From Campylobacter sp. MIT 97-5078 (GTDB taxonomy: Bacteria; Campylobacterota; Campylobacteria; Campylobacterales; Campylobacteraceae): a stretch of 64,000 nt of DNA. Both the position numbers and the translations under genes were made by a program. The notes under the pieces were generated by a model, which searched no databases, was not told the origin of the DNA, and saw nothing but the letters and a program-made list of their open reading frames with translations. The DNA lies in assembly GCF_006864455.1 (NCBI RefSeq), contig NZ_QHLK01000001.1, positions 1 through 64,000 on the forward strand, written 5' to 3'. Below, piece by piece: positions 29,834 to 38,682 of this stretch. Every line of letters starts with the position of its first letter. Position 1 is the first letter of the stretch.

Positions 29834-30541
29834 TTAATAAGGCCAAATTGCTTCAAATATGCTTGTTCCCCAAGGTTTCCTTGTGCTTCTTGCGACATCA
29901 CCTTCAGTTTTGTATAGGATTTTTGCATCAGCTATGTAACGACTATCTATGGTATTACCTTGTCCTATATCATAAGGACGGATTACACCGCTAAGTTGTA
30001 TAGTTTGTTTTTCGCCATTAATAAGAAGCTCTCTTGAGCCTTCGATGAAATAATTTCCATTTGCAAGGATTTTAATCACACGGGTTGAAATGGTAGTGTT
30101 AAAGCTTTCATTTCTTGTTTGTGAGCCTTGTCCTGTGTAGTTTGAGTTTGAATTTGTCCCAAAGCCTATATTTGAATAATCACTAATTGTATTTGCTATG
30201 CTTGATAAAGCTCCACCAGCTGTAAGCGTAGCTCCACCTAAATTTGTATTATTTGTTTTTGAAGTGGCTTTGTTGGCTTGCGTGCTTTGGGTAGTGCTTT
30301 CTTGTATGGTAACAGTTACAAGATCATTGACATTCATCGCTTTTTTATCTGAAAACAAGGGATTGTCTCCCTTGCCAAAAAGCGATCCGGGTGCTATTTC
30401 GACATTGTTTGTTTGTTTTGGTGCAAGTTCCTCTACATAAGCGGGCGGTTTCATGCTGATTTGTGGTTCAACACCAGCTCCACATCCTGTTAAAAAATAA
30501 GCCACTATCAAAGAGCTTACACAAAAAATCCTTTTTTTCAT
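29834..30541 (-). CDS. flgH: Flagellar L-ring protein FlgH
   Basis: FlgH is the outer-membrane lipoprotein forming the L-ring bushing around the flagellar rod. The 235-residue protein has a lipobox Leu-Thr-Gly-Cys with Cys20. SLFGKGDNPLFSDKKAMNVND and LVTVTIQESTTQSTQANKAT are family landmarks. A Gly/Ser/Asn-rich low-complexity section (about 95-135) is followed by NGNYFIEGSRELLINGEKQ and SGVIRPYDI. It stands alone on the minus strand, with AAGGAAG as ribosome-binding site and a matching sigma-54 promoter upstream, placing it in the RpoN middle class of flagellar genes. Confidence 0.95.
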   Translation of the reverse strand: MKKRIFCVSSLIVAYFLTGCGAGVEPQISMKPPAYVEELAPKQTNNVEIAPGSLFGKGDNPLFSDKKAMNVNDLVTVTIQESTTQSTQANKATSKTNNTNLGGATLTAGGALSSIANTISDYSNIGFGTNSNSNYTGQGSQTRNESFNTTISTRVIKILANGNYFIEGSRELLINGEKQTIQLSGVIRPYDIGQGNTIDSRYIADAKILYKTEGDVARSTRKPWGTSIFEAIWPY

Positions 30542-30593
30542 TTTTCTTCCTTAATAAAAGTTTATTTTTAATAAAATCTTAGTAAAATTATAA

Positions 30594-30611
30594 AAGCAAA
30601 TTGAGTTCCAA
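30594..30611 (-). promoter_or_regulatory. Sigma-54 promoter of flgH
   Basis: On the minus strand TTGGAACTCAATTTGCTT matches the RpoN consensus, with GG and GC separated by exactly 10 bases. It is about 55-70 bases upstream of the flgH ATG, leaving a leader of roughly 45 bases. In Campylobacter RpoN is activated by FlgR for rod-hook genes. Confidence 0.8.
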
Positions 30612-30635
30612 CTTTAAAAAAAACAAGGAGTAAAA

Positions 30636-32144
30636 ATGAGAAGTTTATACCTCATTCGTTCTAATCAAAAGGAAATAAACCTCAAAATCAGCACCCAATT
30701 ACTAGAAAATTTATGCAAAAAGCATAAAAACCTAGCTCTTTTTTGTCCAGTGGTGAGCGAAGATACTATAGAAACGCTTAAAAATCTCATTACTAAATTC
30801 AGACTCAAACAAGACTTAGCAAGCGTGTATAGTTTTAATTTTCAAAATGGCACCAAGCAATACGACGACGATCAAAACCTTTTTACCGATAAGATCATTA
30901 ATGATTATGAAAATTTAAAAGCAAATTATGATTTTGTTTTTGTTGTAGGTTTTTCAAGGTTTGGAATTTTAGGTTCTTTTGAGATTAATACCCGTCTTGC
31001 AAAAGAACTTAACACGCCAATTTATGCTATAGTAGATAAAAACAATGCTAAAATGTGCGATGATTATCTACATAAGCGTCTTGAGAATAAAAATTTTGTG
31101 ATTATTGATGAATGGTTTAATCAAGAAAACATAAAAGAACTCGATGAATATACCTTTTTAACACCTAACCGCTTTCGCTATAAGCTTATACAAAGTGCTA
31201 AAAAGAACAAAAAAATCGTTGTTTTGCCAGAGAGCGATGATGATAGGATCATTGAAGCAAGTGGAATTTTGCTCGAGCAAGAAGTTGTCGATCTTATCTT
31301 GCTTGGCAATGAAAAAGAAGTGAAAGATAGAGCAGATAAACTTGGTGTTGATCTTAAAAATACACAAATTCTTGATCCAAAAAACTCACCTTTTCATGAT
31401 GAGTTTGCAAACACGCTTTATGAAGCACGAAAAGCAAAGGGTATGAGCTTAGAAGAAGCAAAAAAACTTGTGCTTGATCGCACTTTTTTTGGCACACTTT
31501 TAGTGCATACTCAAAAAGCTGATGCTATGGTAAGTGGAGCTTCTACAACTACAGCTGAGACTATACGACCAGCTTTGCAGCTCATTAAAACAAAACCAAA
31601 TGTTAAAACCGTTTCGGGTATGTTTTTTATGAGTTTAGAAGACAAACTTTTAGTATTTGCAGACTGTGCGGTTACGCCAAATCCTACCCCAGGACAAATT
31701 GCAGAGATAGCATATACGAGTGCAAGCACAGCCAAAGCTTTTGGGCTTGATCCAAAAGTAGCTATACTTTCTTACTCAAGTGGAAATAGTGGCAGTGGCG
31801 TGAGTGTAGAGGCAAGCAAAGAGGCGCTAAAAATAGCAAAAGAACTATATCCTGAACTTTGCGTTGATGGGCCTTTGCAATTTGACGCAGCTTGTGATCC
31901 GCTCACTGCAAAAAGCAAAATGCCCGGCTCAAAAGTCGCAGGCTATGCAAATGTTTTTATATTTCCAGACTTAAACGCTGCAAATATAAGCTATAAAGCC
32001 GTGCAAAGAACGGCTGGAGCACTTGCTATAGGTCCTATCTTACAAGGACTTAAAAAGCCGGTAAATGACTTAAGTCGAGGATGTTTGGTTGATGATGTGG
32101 TTAATACCGTCATTTTAAGTGCTATTCAGGCACAAGATAATTAA
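30636..32144 (+). CDS. pta: Phosphate acetyltransferase
   Basis: Pta interconverts acetyl-CoA and acetyl-phosphate and with AckA forms the acetate/ATP branch. The 502-residue protein has a divergent N-terminal P-loop-like regulatory part (about 1-165) and a C-terminal catalytic domain (about 170-500) with VVLPESDDDRIIEASGILLE, MVSGASTTTAETIRPALQ, ILSYSSGNSGSG and GPLQFDAACDP. It is shorter than the ~710-residue E. coli Pta because the middle DRTGG domain is missing or reduced. SD AAGGAG at 30624-30629. ackA follows after 20 bases. Confidence 0.94.
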   Translation: MRSLYLIRSNQKEINLKISTQLLENLCKKHKNLALFCPVVSEDTIETLKNLITKFRLKQDLASVYSFNFQNGTKQYDDDQNLFTDKIINDYENLKANYDFVFVVGFSRFGILGSFEINTRLAKELNTPIYAIVDKNNAKMCDDYLHKRLENKNFVIIDEWFNQENIKELDEYTFLTPNRFRYKLIQSAKKNKKIVVLPESDDDRIIEASGILLEQEVVDLILLGNEKEVKDRADKLGVDLKNTQILDPKNSPFHDEFANTLYEARKAKGMSLEEAKKLVLDRTFFGTLLVHTQKADAMVSGASTTTAETIRPALQLIKTKPNVKTVSGMFFMSLEDKLLVFADCAVTPNPTPGQIAEIAYTSASTAKAFGLDPKVAILSYSSGNSGSGVSVEASKEALKIAKELYPELCVDGPLQFDAACDPLTAKSKMPGSKVAGYANVFIFPDLNAANISYKAVQRTAGALAIGPILQGLKKPVNDLSRGCLVDDVVNTVILSAIQAQDN

Positions 32145-32164
32145 ATTTTGATAAAAGGAAAACA

Positions 32165-33349
32165 ATGAAAATTCTAGTATTAAATTCAGGTTCAAGCTCG
32201 ATTAAATTTAAGCTTTATGAAGATAAAACTGCTGTTGCAAGCGGACTTGTTGAAAAGATAGGCGAAGGTGATTCTAAAGTGGAGCTTAAAGATATCACTA
32301 AAGATAAAAAATACTCACGCGAGGGAGCAATTGCAAATCATGAAGTGGGTTTAAGTCTTGTTAATGAACTTTTTAAAGAATCAGGACTTTTGCATGACTT
32401 AGATGAGCTTGATGGTTGTGGACATAGAGTCGTGCAAGGTGGGGCAAAGTTAATTAATCACTGCGTTGTTGATGAGGCTGTGTTAAATGAAATTCAAAGA
32501 GTAAGTGTTATGGCACCTTTACATAATCCAGCCCACATAGCTGGCATTAAAACCATGCAAAAAGCTGCTCCTAAGGTAAAAAATGTCGCTGTATTTGATA
32601 CAGCATTTCATTCAACTATGCCGGATTTTGCGTATATGTATGCCTTACCTTATGAGTATTTTGAAGAAGACAAGATTAGAAAATACGGCTTTCATGGCAC
32701 TTCTCATTCTTATGTGAGTAAAAAAGCAGCTGAGTTTTTGGGCATAGAACTAAACAAATTTAATGCTATTACCGCTCATCTTGGAAATGGAGCAAGTGTA
32801 AGTGCGATAGAATGTGGAAAATGCGTGGATACTTCTATGGGATTTACTCCACTTGAAGGGTTGATGATGGGAACAAGATGCGGGGATATTGATCCAGCTA
32901 TCGTGCCATATCTTACTAAAACTAAGGGCTTAAATCCTGATCAAATCGATAATATAATGAATAAAAAAAGTGGATTTTTAGGAATTTGTGGCTTTAATGA
33001 CTTAAGAGATGTTGAAGCACAAATTAAAAAAGGTGACAAAAAAGCAAAACTCGCTCAAGATATGTATATCTACCGCCTTACTAAATACATAGGCTCGTAT
33101 TTTACTATATTGCCACGCACTGATGCACTTATTTTTACGGCTGGGATTGGTGAAAATTCTGATCTTGTTCGAAAACTTGTGTGCGATAAGCTTGCTCATC
33201 TTGGTTTTGAACTTGATGAAAGCGTAAATAAAGGCTTAAGAGGTAAGCTTTGTGAAATTTCTAAAGTAGGCTCAAAGGTAAAAATTCTTATCGTGCCAAC
33301 TGATGAAGAGTTTGAAATCGCTACTATTACAGAGAATTTGATCAAATAA
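32165..33349 (+). CDS. ackA: Acetate kinase
   Basis: Acetate kinase converts acetyl-phosphate + ADP to acetate + ATP, or the reverse when acetate is taken up. The 394-residue length is typical. VLNSGSSSIKFKL at the N-terminus is the phosphate-binding signature, followed by GHRVVQGGAKL, VFDTAFHSTMP, KYGFHGTSHSYV, AHLGNGASVSAI, MGFTPLEGLMMGTRCGDIDP and FTAGIGENSD. It pairs with pta and ends before a hairpin. The next operon feeds acetyl-CoA into the same branch. Confidence 0.96.
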   Translation: MKILVLNSGSSSIKFKLYEDKTAVASGLVEKIGEGDSKVELKDITKDKKYSREGAIANHEVGLSLVNELFKESGLLHDLDELDGCGHRVVQGGAKLINHCVVDEAVLNEIQRVSVMAPLHNPAHIAGIKTMQKAAPKVKNVAVFDTAFHSTMPDFAYMYALPYEYFEEDKIRKYGFHGTSHSYVSKKAAEFLGIELNKFNAITAHLGNGASVSAIECGKCVDTSMGFTPLEGLMMGTRCGDIDPAIVPYLTKTKGLNPDQIDNIMNKKSGFLGICGFNDLRDVEAQIKKGDKKAKLAQDMYIYRLTKYIGSYFTILPRTDALIFTAGIGENSDLVRKLVCDKLAHLGFELDESVNKGLRGKLCEISKVGSKVKILIVPTDEEFEIATITENLIK

Positions 33350-33376
33350 CTCTTTTTTCCCTAACTTTTAAAATAT

Positions 33377-33407
33377 TTCAGTATGTAAGCTTTTTTTGCA
33401 TACTGAA
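33377..33407 (+). terminator. Hairpin after ackA
   Basis: TTCAGTATG (33377-33385) and CATACTGAA (33399-33407) form a 9-bp perfect stem about 30 bases past the ackA stop, with a T-rich loop. The downstream U-run is weak, so termination strength is uncertain. Confidence 0.55.
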
Positions 33408-33911
33408 GTTTGCTTAATTAAATATTTAAGTAAGTTCTATCTATTTTTTGCTATATTACTTTGCTTTAAGTGTAATTAGGTTTAAAAAAACAAGATTAAA
33501 AATTTTTAAATTTTTCTTTCTCAATGTTTTTGATTTTACGCTTTAGATTTTTAAAGTCATTATTGGTTGTTCTTATTATTTATAGTTTTTGTCATTCCAT
33601 GATATTTTTATTATAGCTATTTGAATTTAAATTATGATAAAATAAATATTTAATATACTATATCTTCCTTTCGTTAAGACAACTCTATACTTTTTTATAC
33701 AATAATTTATATCAAAAAGTAAAAAAATATTAAATAAAACTTAAATATAAAAGTAATAAAAAATGAAAAATTTGTTACTTTCCTACTCAAAAAAAATTAA
33801 AATAAACTTAAAAAAAGCATTTTTTTAATGAGAATTTTTAATTTTTGCTATCATTGAAATTATGAGGTGAAAAGCAAGAGTAGTCTCAAATTCTTTTTTT
33901 AGGAGCAAGCA
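33408..33911. other. AT-rich spacer between pta-ackA and the ketone-body operon
   Basis: About 500 bases of very AT-rich DNA with multiple stops in all frames. No gene, tRNA or repeat was recognised. Near its right end lie the promoter for the thiolase operon (33849-33854) and an AGGAG ribosome-binding site (33901-33905). In C. jejuni this position after ackA holds a restriction-modification gene; no trace of it is visible here. Confidence 0.5.
33849..33854 (+). promoter_or_regulatory. -10 box for the atoB operon
   Basis: TTTTTGCTATCATTG contains an extended -10 (TGC followed by TATCAT) about 58 bases before the thiolase GTG start, in T-rich context. It is the best promoter-like site in the spacer. 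Confidence 0.45.
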
Positions 33912-35096
33912 GTGCAAGAAGTTGTTATTGTGAGTGCGAAAAGAACCGCGCTGGGTTCTTTTATGGGTAGCTTGAAAAACACAAAAGCGGTGGATTTAGC
34001 AAGTGCTGTTGCTAAGGCGATTTTTGCAGAAACCAAGATTGACCCAAATCTTGTTGATGAAGTGATTTTAGGACAAATCCTTCAAGCAGGACAAGGACAA
34101 AACTCTGCTAGACAAGTCTTAATCAATAGTGGAATTGATCAAAGCAAATCTGCCTTTACGATCAATAAAGTATGTGGCTCTGGACTTAAAGCCATAGGTT
34201 TAGCACAACAAAGCATAGCTCTAGGGGATGCTGAAGTGATACTTGCAGGTGGGACTGAGAATATGTCGATGTCTCCTTATTTGCTTGAAGGAATTCGAGA
34301 AGGCTATAAAATGGGCGATAAAAAAGTCGTCGATAGCATGATTAAAGATGCTTTATCTTGTGCTTTTAATAATTACCACATGGGCATTACTGCTGAAAAT
34401 TTGGTAAAAAAATACGGCTTAACAAGGGCTGAGCAAGATGAATTTGCCCTTAATTCTCAAATGAAAGCTAAAAAAGCCTTAGAATCAGGCGTTTTTAAAG
34501 ATGAAATCGTGCCTATAACACTAAAAAGCAAAAAAGGTGATACTATTTTTGATAAAGACGAGTTTGTAAAACTTGATGCAAGTGCTGAAGGACTGAATAA
34601 ACTTAAACCAGCCTTTGATAAAGAAGGTTCAGTAACAGCTGGAAATTCATCAGGTATCAATGACGGAGCAGCCTTAGTGCTTGTGATGAGTAAAGCAAAA
34701 GCTCAGGCTTTAAACCTTCCTATACTAGCAACTATCAAAGCTGTAGCAGCAGCTGGAGTTGATCCAAGCATCATGGGTATAGGAGCAGCAGCTGCAGCAC
34801 AAAAAGTGCTTGATAAGGCTAAGATGAGTATTAATGATATCGATGTAATTGAAGCAAATGAAGCCTTTGCAGCCCAATCTTTAGCGTGCTTAAAAGAACT
34901 AAAACCAAACGATCTCTCAAAAATCAATGTCAATGGTGGAGCTATAGCTTTAGGGCATCCAGTTGGTGCAAGTGGAGCAAGAATCACCGTAAGTTTACTT
35001 CATGAGATGAAAAGAAGAAAAGCAAAATATGGCTTAGCAACTTTATGTATAGGTGGCGGACAGGGAATCGCTGCTATTTTTGAAAGGAATGAATAA
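33912..35096 (+). CDS. atoB: Acetyl-CoA acetyltransferase (thiolase)
   Basis: This biosynthetic/degradative type II thiolase splits acetoacetyl-CoA into two acetyl-CoA, or the reverse. The 394-residue protein starts at GTG 33912 behind AGGAG. Catalytic residues are visible: Cys in INKVCGSGLKA (residues ~85-95), His in IALGHPVGASGAR, and the second Cys in LCIGGGQGIA. It heads a four-gene operon with both CoA-transferase subunits and a fatty-acid permease, the same set and order as the H. pylori thiolase-scoA-scoB locus. The role is acetoacetate or short-chain fatty acid use, ending at acetyl-CoA. Confidence 0.95.
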   Translation: MQEVVIVSAKRTALGSFMGSLKNTKAVDLASAVAKAIFAETKIDPNLVDEVILGQILQAGQGQNSARQVLINSGIDQSKSAFTINKVCGSGLKAIGLAQQSIALGDAEVILAGGTENMSMSPYLLEGIREGYKMGDKKVVDSMIKDALSCAFNNYHMGITAENLVKKYGLTRAEQDEFALNSQMKAKKALESGVFKDEIVPITLKSKKGDTIFDKDEFVKLDASAEGLNKLKPAFDKEGSVTAGNSSGINDGAALVLVMSKAKAQALNLPILATIKAVAAAGVDPSIMGIGAAAAAQKVLDKAKMSINDIDVIEANEAFAAQSLACLKELKPNDLSKINVNGGAIALGHPVGASGARITVSLLHEMKRRKAKYGLATLCIGGGQGIAAIFERNE

Positions 35097-35749
35097 TGAA
35101 AAAAATCTCTGCAAAAGAAGCGGTAGCCTTGATTAAGGATGGGGATTCTGTAATGATGGGTGGCTTTTTAGGTTGTGGCACAGCACATAAATGTGTTGAT
35201 GCTTTGCTTGAAGCTGGAACAAAGAATTTAACAATGATAGGTAATGATACGGCTATGGCTGATTATAGTTATGGCAAGCTTGTTGTGGCTGGACAGCTAA
35301 AAAAAGTCATCGCCACTCACATAGGCACAAACAAAGAAACCGGAAGACTGATGAGTGAAGGACAGCTTGAAGTTGATCTTGTGCCACAAGGAACTTTAGC
35401 TGAGAGGATAAGAGCTGGAGGATATGGACTTGGTGGTGTGCTTGTAACTACAGGACTTGGCACTGATGCGGCTAAGGGTAAAGATATAGTTAAAATTGAT
35501 GGTAAAGAGTTCTTGCTTGAAAAGGCTTTGCGTGCAAAAGTTGCACTTATTTATGCTACAAAGGCTGATAAATACGGCAATCTAAGTTATGATGGCACAA
35601 CAAGAAATTTTAATGTCGTAATGGCTATGGCGGCTGATATAGTCATCGTTGAAGTTGAGGAATTTGTCGATGGTGCCTTAGATCCAAACCAAGTGATCAT
35701 TCCTGGCGTCGTGGTTGATTACATAGTAGAAAGCAAAAAGGAGAAATAA
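35096..35749 (+). CDS. scoA: 3-oxoacid CoA-transferase subunit A
   Basis: Subunit A of the heterodimeric family I CoA-transferase moves CoA from succinyl-CoA (or acetyl-CoA) to acetoacetate. The 217-residue protein shows MMGGFLGCGTAHKCVDALLE (the GGFxxxG start), TMIGNDTAMADYS and LVPQGTLAERIRAGGYGLGG. It lacks the catalytic Glu, which lies in subunit B. The ATG overlaps the thiolase stop by one base, and subunit B overlaps by one base downstream, giving strict translational coupling for stoichiometric subunits. Confidence 0.93.
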   Translation: MKKISAKEAVALIKDGDSVMMGGFLGCGTAHKCVDALLEAGTKNLTMIGNDTAMADYSYGKLVVAGQLKKVIATHIGTNKETGRLMSEGQLEVDLVPQGTLAERIRAGGYGLGGVLVTTGLGTDAAKGKDIVKIDGKEFLLEKALRAKVALIYATKADKYGNLSYDGTTRNFNVVMAMAADIVIVEVEEFVDGALDPNQVIIPGVVVDYIVESKKEK

Positions 35750-36390
35750 TGGCACTAAGTAAAGAAGAAATCGTCGCTCGTATCGTAAAAAGAGTAGCAA
35801 AAGACTTTAAAGATGGGGATTTAGTAAATTTAGGTATAGGTATGCCAACTCAAGCAGCAAACTACTTGCCAAGTGGAGTTGAGATCATCATGCAATCAGA
35901 AAATGGTATGCTTAAAATGGGACCAGCACCAGCTGAAAAAAATCCACGCATTACAAACGCAGGCGGACAGGCTTCATCTATACTAGAAGGAGGTATGTTT
36001 TTTGACTCAAACTTTTCTTTTGGCTTGATTCGTGGCGGGCATGTTGATATTACTGTGCTTGGCGGACTTGAGGTTGATGAGCAAGGAAACCTTGCAAACT
36101 GGATTATCCCGGGTAAATTAGTGCCAGGTATGGGTGGGGCAATGGACCTTGTCAATGGAACAAAAAAAGTGATCGTGGTTATGGAACATACCGATAAAAA
36201 CGGCAATTCAAAGCTTAAAAAAGCGTGTTCTTTGCCATTAACCGGTGTAAAATGCGTCAATCGTGTGATCACTGAACTTGGGGTGTTTGATTTTGAAAAT
36301 GGCAAAATGAAACTTGTTGAACTTCAAGGCGAAGTAACTTTAGATGAGGTGAAAGCTAAAACTGAAGCAAACTTTGAAGTATGTATTTAA
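35749..36390 (+). CDS. scoB: 3-oxoacid CoA-transferase subunit B
   Basis: This 213-residue catalytic subunit has LVNLGIGMPTQAANYLP and the catalytic Glu in the SENG motif (QSENGMLKMGPAP), where a glutamyl-CoA thioester forms. GGLEVDEQGNLANWIIPGK and LTGVKCVNRVITELGVF are also typical. With subunit A it activates acetoacetate to acetoacetyl-CoA for the upstream thiolase. Succinyl-CoA is the likely CoA donor by family; butyrate or acetate as alternative acceptors cannot be excluded. Confidence 0.93.
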   Translation: MALSKEEIVARIVKRVAKDFKDGDLVNLGIGMPTQAANYLPSGVEIIMQSENGMLKMGPAPAEKNPRITNAGGQASSILEGGMFFDSNFSFGLIRGGHVDITVLGGLEVDEQGNLANWIIPGKLVPGMGGAMDLVNGTKKVIVVMEHTDKNGNSKLKKACSLPLTGVKCVNRVITELGVFDFENGKMKLVELQGEVTLDEVKAKTEANFEVCI

Positions 36391-36399
36391 AGGACTAAT

Positions 36400-37785
36400 A
36401 TGATAGGTGCAATTTCATCTTTTATGACGAGGGTGGTTCAGCGTTATTTACCTGATCCGCTTGTTTTTGCGATCATCTTAAGTGTGATCGTTTTTGTTTG
36501 GGGGTATTTTGTTGTTGATGTTTCAAGCGCAGCGGCTTTAAAGGCAGCTGGAGCAACAGCTGGAGAGACTCCAAGTGCATTGATGTCAATGACAAGATTT
36601 TGGGGTGATGGTTTTTGGAATTTACTTGCCTTTACCACTCAAATGGCGATGATCGTGGTTACTGGTTTTGCGCTAGCTAGTTCCGAGCCAGTAAAAAAGC
36701 TTTTAAAATTTTGTGCTTTTTATGCTAAAACTCCAAAACAAGCCGTGGCTTTGGTTGTTTTTTTTGGTGGTGTTGCAAGTGCGATTAATTGGGGTTTTGG
36801 ACTAGTTATTGGTGCACTTTTTGCAAAACAAATCGCAAGAAATTTAAAGGCTGTGGATTATGGTTTGCTTATTGCTTGTGCTTATATGGGCTTTATGACT
36901 TGGGGTGGAGGCTTAAGTGGCTCTATGCCGCTTTCAGCTGCAAGTGCGGACAATGGGATAGTGCAAAAATACCTTGCTGGTGTGCCTATCCCTTTAACTG
37001 ACACAGTTTTTACTTGGTATAATGGCTTTACTATACTTTGCTTGCTTGTTTTTATGCCGATTTTAGTTACTTATATGGTGCCAAAAGAACCAAAAGTCGT
37101 TGATCCAGCACTTTTAGCCGAAGAGCCAAGTTATCAAAAAGAACTTCCAAAAGACGCTCCTCCAGCACTTAAAATGGAAGAAAGCAAATCTTTAGCTTAT
37201 ATTATTGTGCTTGTGGGCGTGGTGTATTTGGTGGATTACTTTATGAAAAAAGGCTTTGCTGGACTTGATTTAAATAGAGTTAATCTCATCTTTTTAGTCG
37301 GCGGGCTTGCACTTCATAAAACACCTATGGCATATATGAGAGCCATTCAAGGTGCGGCTCGATCCACAGCTGGAATTTTAGTGCAATTTCCTTTTTATGC
37401 GGCAATTGCTTTGATGATGGAAGATTCCGGGCTTGGAGGCTTAATCACTGACTTTTTCATCGGTATAGCCAATAAAGATAATTATGCCGTTTGGGCATTT
37501 TTCAGTTCAGCAGCGATTAATTTTGCTGTGCCTTCAGGTGGAGGACACTGGGTTATTCAAGGACCTTTTGTTTTAGAAGCAGCTAAAGAACTTGGTGCTA
37601 ATCTTGGAAAAGCAACTATGGCAATAGCATATGGCGAACAATGGGCAAATATGGCTCAGCCTTTCTGGGCTTTACCAGCCTTAGCTATAGCTGGACTTGG
37701 TGTAAGAGATATCATGGGCTTTTGTATCACTGCTTTGATCTTTTCTTTACCGATCTTTGTGATTTCTTTGTGGTTTATACCATAA
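36400..37785 (+). CDS. atoE: Short-chain fatty acid transporter (AtoE family)
   Basis: This 461-residue polytopic inner-membrane permease of the AtoE/short-chain fatty acid family has about eleven to twelve hydrophobic segments. The N-terminal RYLPDPLVFAIILSVIVFV, FGGVASAINWGFGLVIGALF and the late AINFAVPSGGGHWVIQGPF are family hallmarks. It probably imports butyrate, acetoacetate or similar acids for the enzymes encoded upstream. It lies nine bases after scoB and is followed by a strong terminator hairpin, so it closes the operon. Confidence 0.92.
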   Translation: MIGAISSFMTRVVQRYLPDPLVFAIILSVIVFVWGYFVVDVSSAAALKAAGATAGETPSALMSMTRFWGDGFWNLLAFTTQMAMIVVTGFALASSEPVKKLLKFCAFYAKTPKQAVALVVFFGGVASAINWGFGLVIGALFAKQIARNLKAVDYGLLIACAYMGFMTWGGGLSGSMPLSAASADNGIVQKYLAGVPIPLTDTVFTWYNGFTILCLLVFMPILVTYMVPKEPKVVDPALLAEEPSYQKELPKDAPPALKMEESKSLAYIIVLVGVVYLVDYFMKKGFAGLDLNRVNLIFLVGGLALHKTPMAYMRAIQGAARSTAGILVQFPFYAAIALMMEDSGLGGLITDFFIGIANKDNYAVWAFFSSAAINFAVPSGGGHWVIQGPFVLEAAKELGANLGKATMAIAYGEQWANMAQPFWALPALAIAGLGVRDIMGFCITALIFSLPIFVISLWFIP

Positions 37786-37797
37786 AGCTTTAAATTT

Positions 37798-37850
37798 TTA
37801 ATCTTGCTTTGTTTGACTCAATTTGCTTTTTCTTGACAAAGCAAGATTAA
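37798..37850 (+). terminator. Terminator hairpin after the atoE operon
   Basis: TTAATCTTGCTTTGT (37798-37812) and ACAAAGCAAGATTAA (37836-37850) form a perfect 15-bp stem with a 23-base loop, right after the atoE stop. Downstream bases are moderately T-rich. It isolates the ketone-body operon from hyp. Confidence 0.7.
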
Positions 37851-37890
37851 CTTAGTCTTACTTTTTACCTTCATTTAAGCCAAAAATCAT

Positions 37891-37896
37891 TATAAT
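37891..37896 (+). promoter_or_regulatory. -10 box for the hyp operon
   Basis: CATTATAATC contains a perfect TATAAT 24 bases before the hypB ATG. AAGGAAAA then provides the ribosome-binding site at 37911-37918. The leader would be very short, about 15-20 bases. Confidence 0.6.
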
Positions 37897-37920
37897 CAAA
37901 TAAAAATACAAAGGAAAATT

Positions 37921-38682
37921 ATGTGTAAAGATTGCGGTTGCTCGCTCACTCACGAGCATACTCACAAAGATGGACACTCACACACTCATTCACACAACCA
38001 TACTCACGATCACCCAACATTAAACGAGCCAAAAAGCGTAGAAGTGATTACAAAAATTCTTAGCCAAAACGATCATGAAGCAGGGCATAATAGGGAGCAT
38101 TTTAATGAAAATAAAGTCCTGTGTTTAAATTTAATGAGTTCTCCAGGAAGTGGTAAAACTACGCTCTTAGAAAGCACAATAAAGGCTTTAAAAGCTGAAC
38201 TTAATATAGCCGTGATTGAAGGGGACTTAGAAACTGAAAATGACGCTAAAAGAGTAATAGAAGCCGGAGCAAATGCTTATCAGATCACTACAGGACAAAG
38301 TTGTCATTTAGATGCTTTTATGGTGCATAAGGCTTTACACCACTTAAATTTAGCAGATACTGATTTGCTTTTTATTGAAAATGTAGGTAATCTTGTTTGT
38401 CCTGCAAGCTATGATTTAGGGCAGCATATCAATGTGGTGCTTTTAAGTGTAACTGAAGGTAGTGATAAGCCAGCAAAATATCCAGTAATGTTTAAAAAAG
38501 CTGATCTTGTCATCATCTCAAAGGCTGATTTAGCTTCTTTGTTTGATTTTGATATAAATGAAGCCATAAAAGAGTGTAAAAAACTCAATCCAAAAGTAGA
38601 AATTATCGCTCTTGATGCAAAAAATGGCACAAATTTAGAACTTTGGTTTAAATACTTAAAACTTAAAAAGGAGTTAAATTAA
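37921..38682 (+). CDS. hypB: Hydrogenase nickel incorporation GTPase HypB (His-rich)
   Basis: HypB is the GTPase that, with HypA, delivers nickel to NiFe-hydrogenase (and in some epsilonproteobacteria to urease). The N-terminus has the Cys metal site MCKDCGCS followed by a His-rich run (residues ~11-32, with alternating HxH repeats), suggesting nickel storage as well as delivery. The GTPase core has LMSSPGSGKTTLLE, IEGDLETENDA, the metal-binding GQSCHLDA and IENVGNLVCPA. At 253 residues it is a full-length protein. It heads hypBCDEA, all overlapping or nearly so. Confidence 0.95.
   Translation: MCKDCGCSLTHEHTHKDGHSHTHSHNHTHDHPTLNEPKSVEVITKILSQNDHEAGHNREHFNENKVLCLNLMSSPGSGKTTLLESTIKALKAELNIAVIEGDLETENDAKRVIEAGANAYQITTGQSCHLDAFMVHKALHHLNLADTDLLFIENVGNLVCPASYDLGQHINVVLLSVTEGSDKPAKYPVMFKKADLVIISKADLASLFDFDINEAIKECKKLNPKVEIIALDAKNGTNLELWFKYLKLKKELN

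Noticed and set aside
33408-33911. Possible small RNA or lost gene in the long AT-rich spacer after ackA
   Set aside because: No ORF remnant, stable structure or orphan promoter-terminator pair was seen apart from the promoter of the next operon.
37798-37850. 15-bp perfect inverted repeat as a mobile-element end or attachment site
   Set aside because: It is directly after an operon end with a simple loop, and no integrase, transposase or second copy is nearby; a terminator is the simpler reading.
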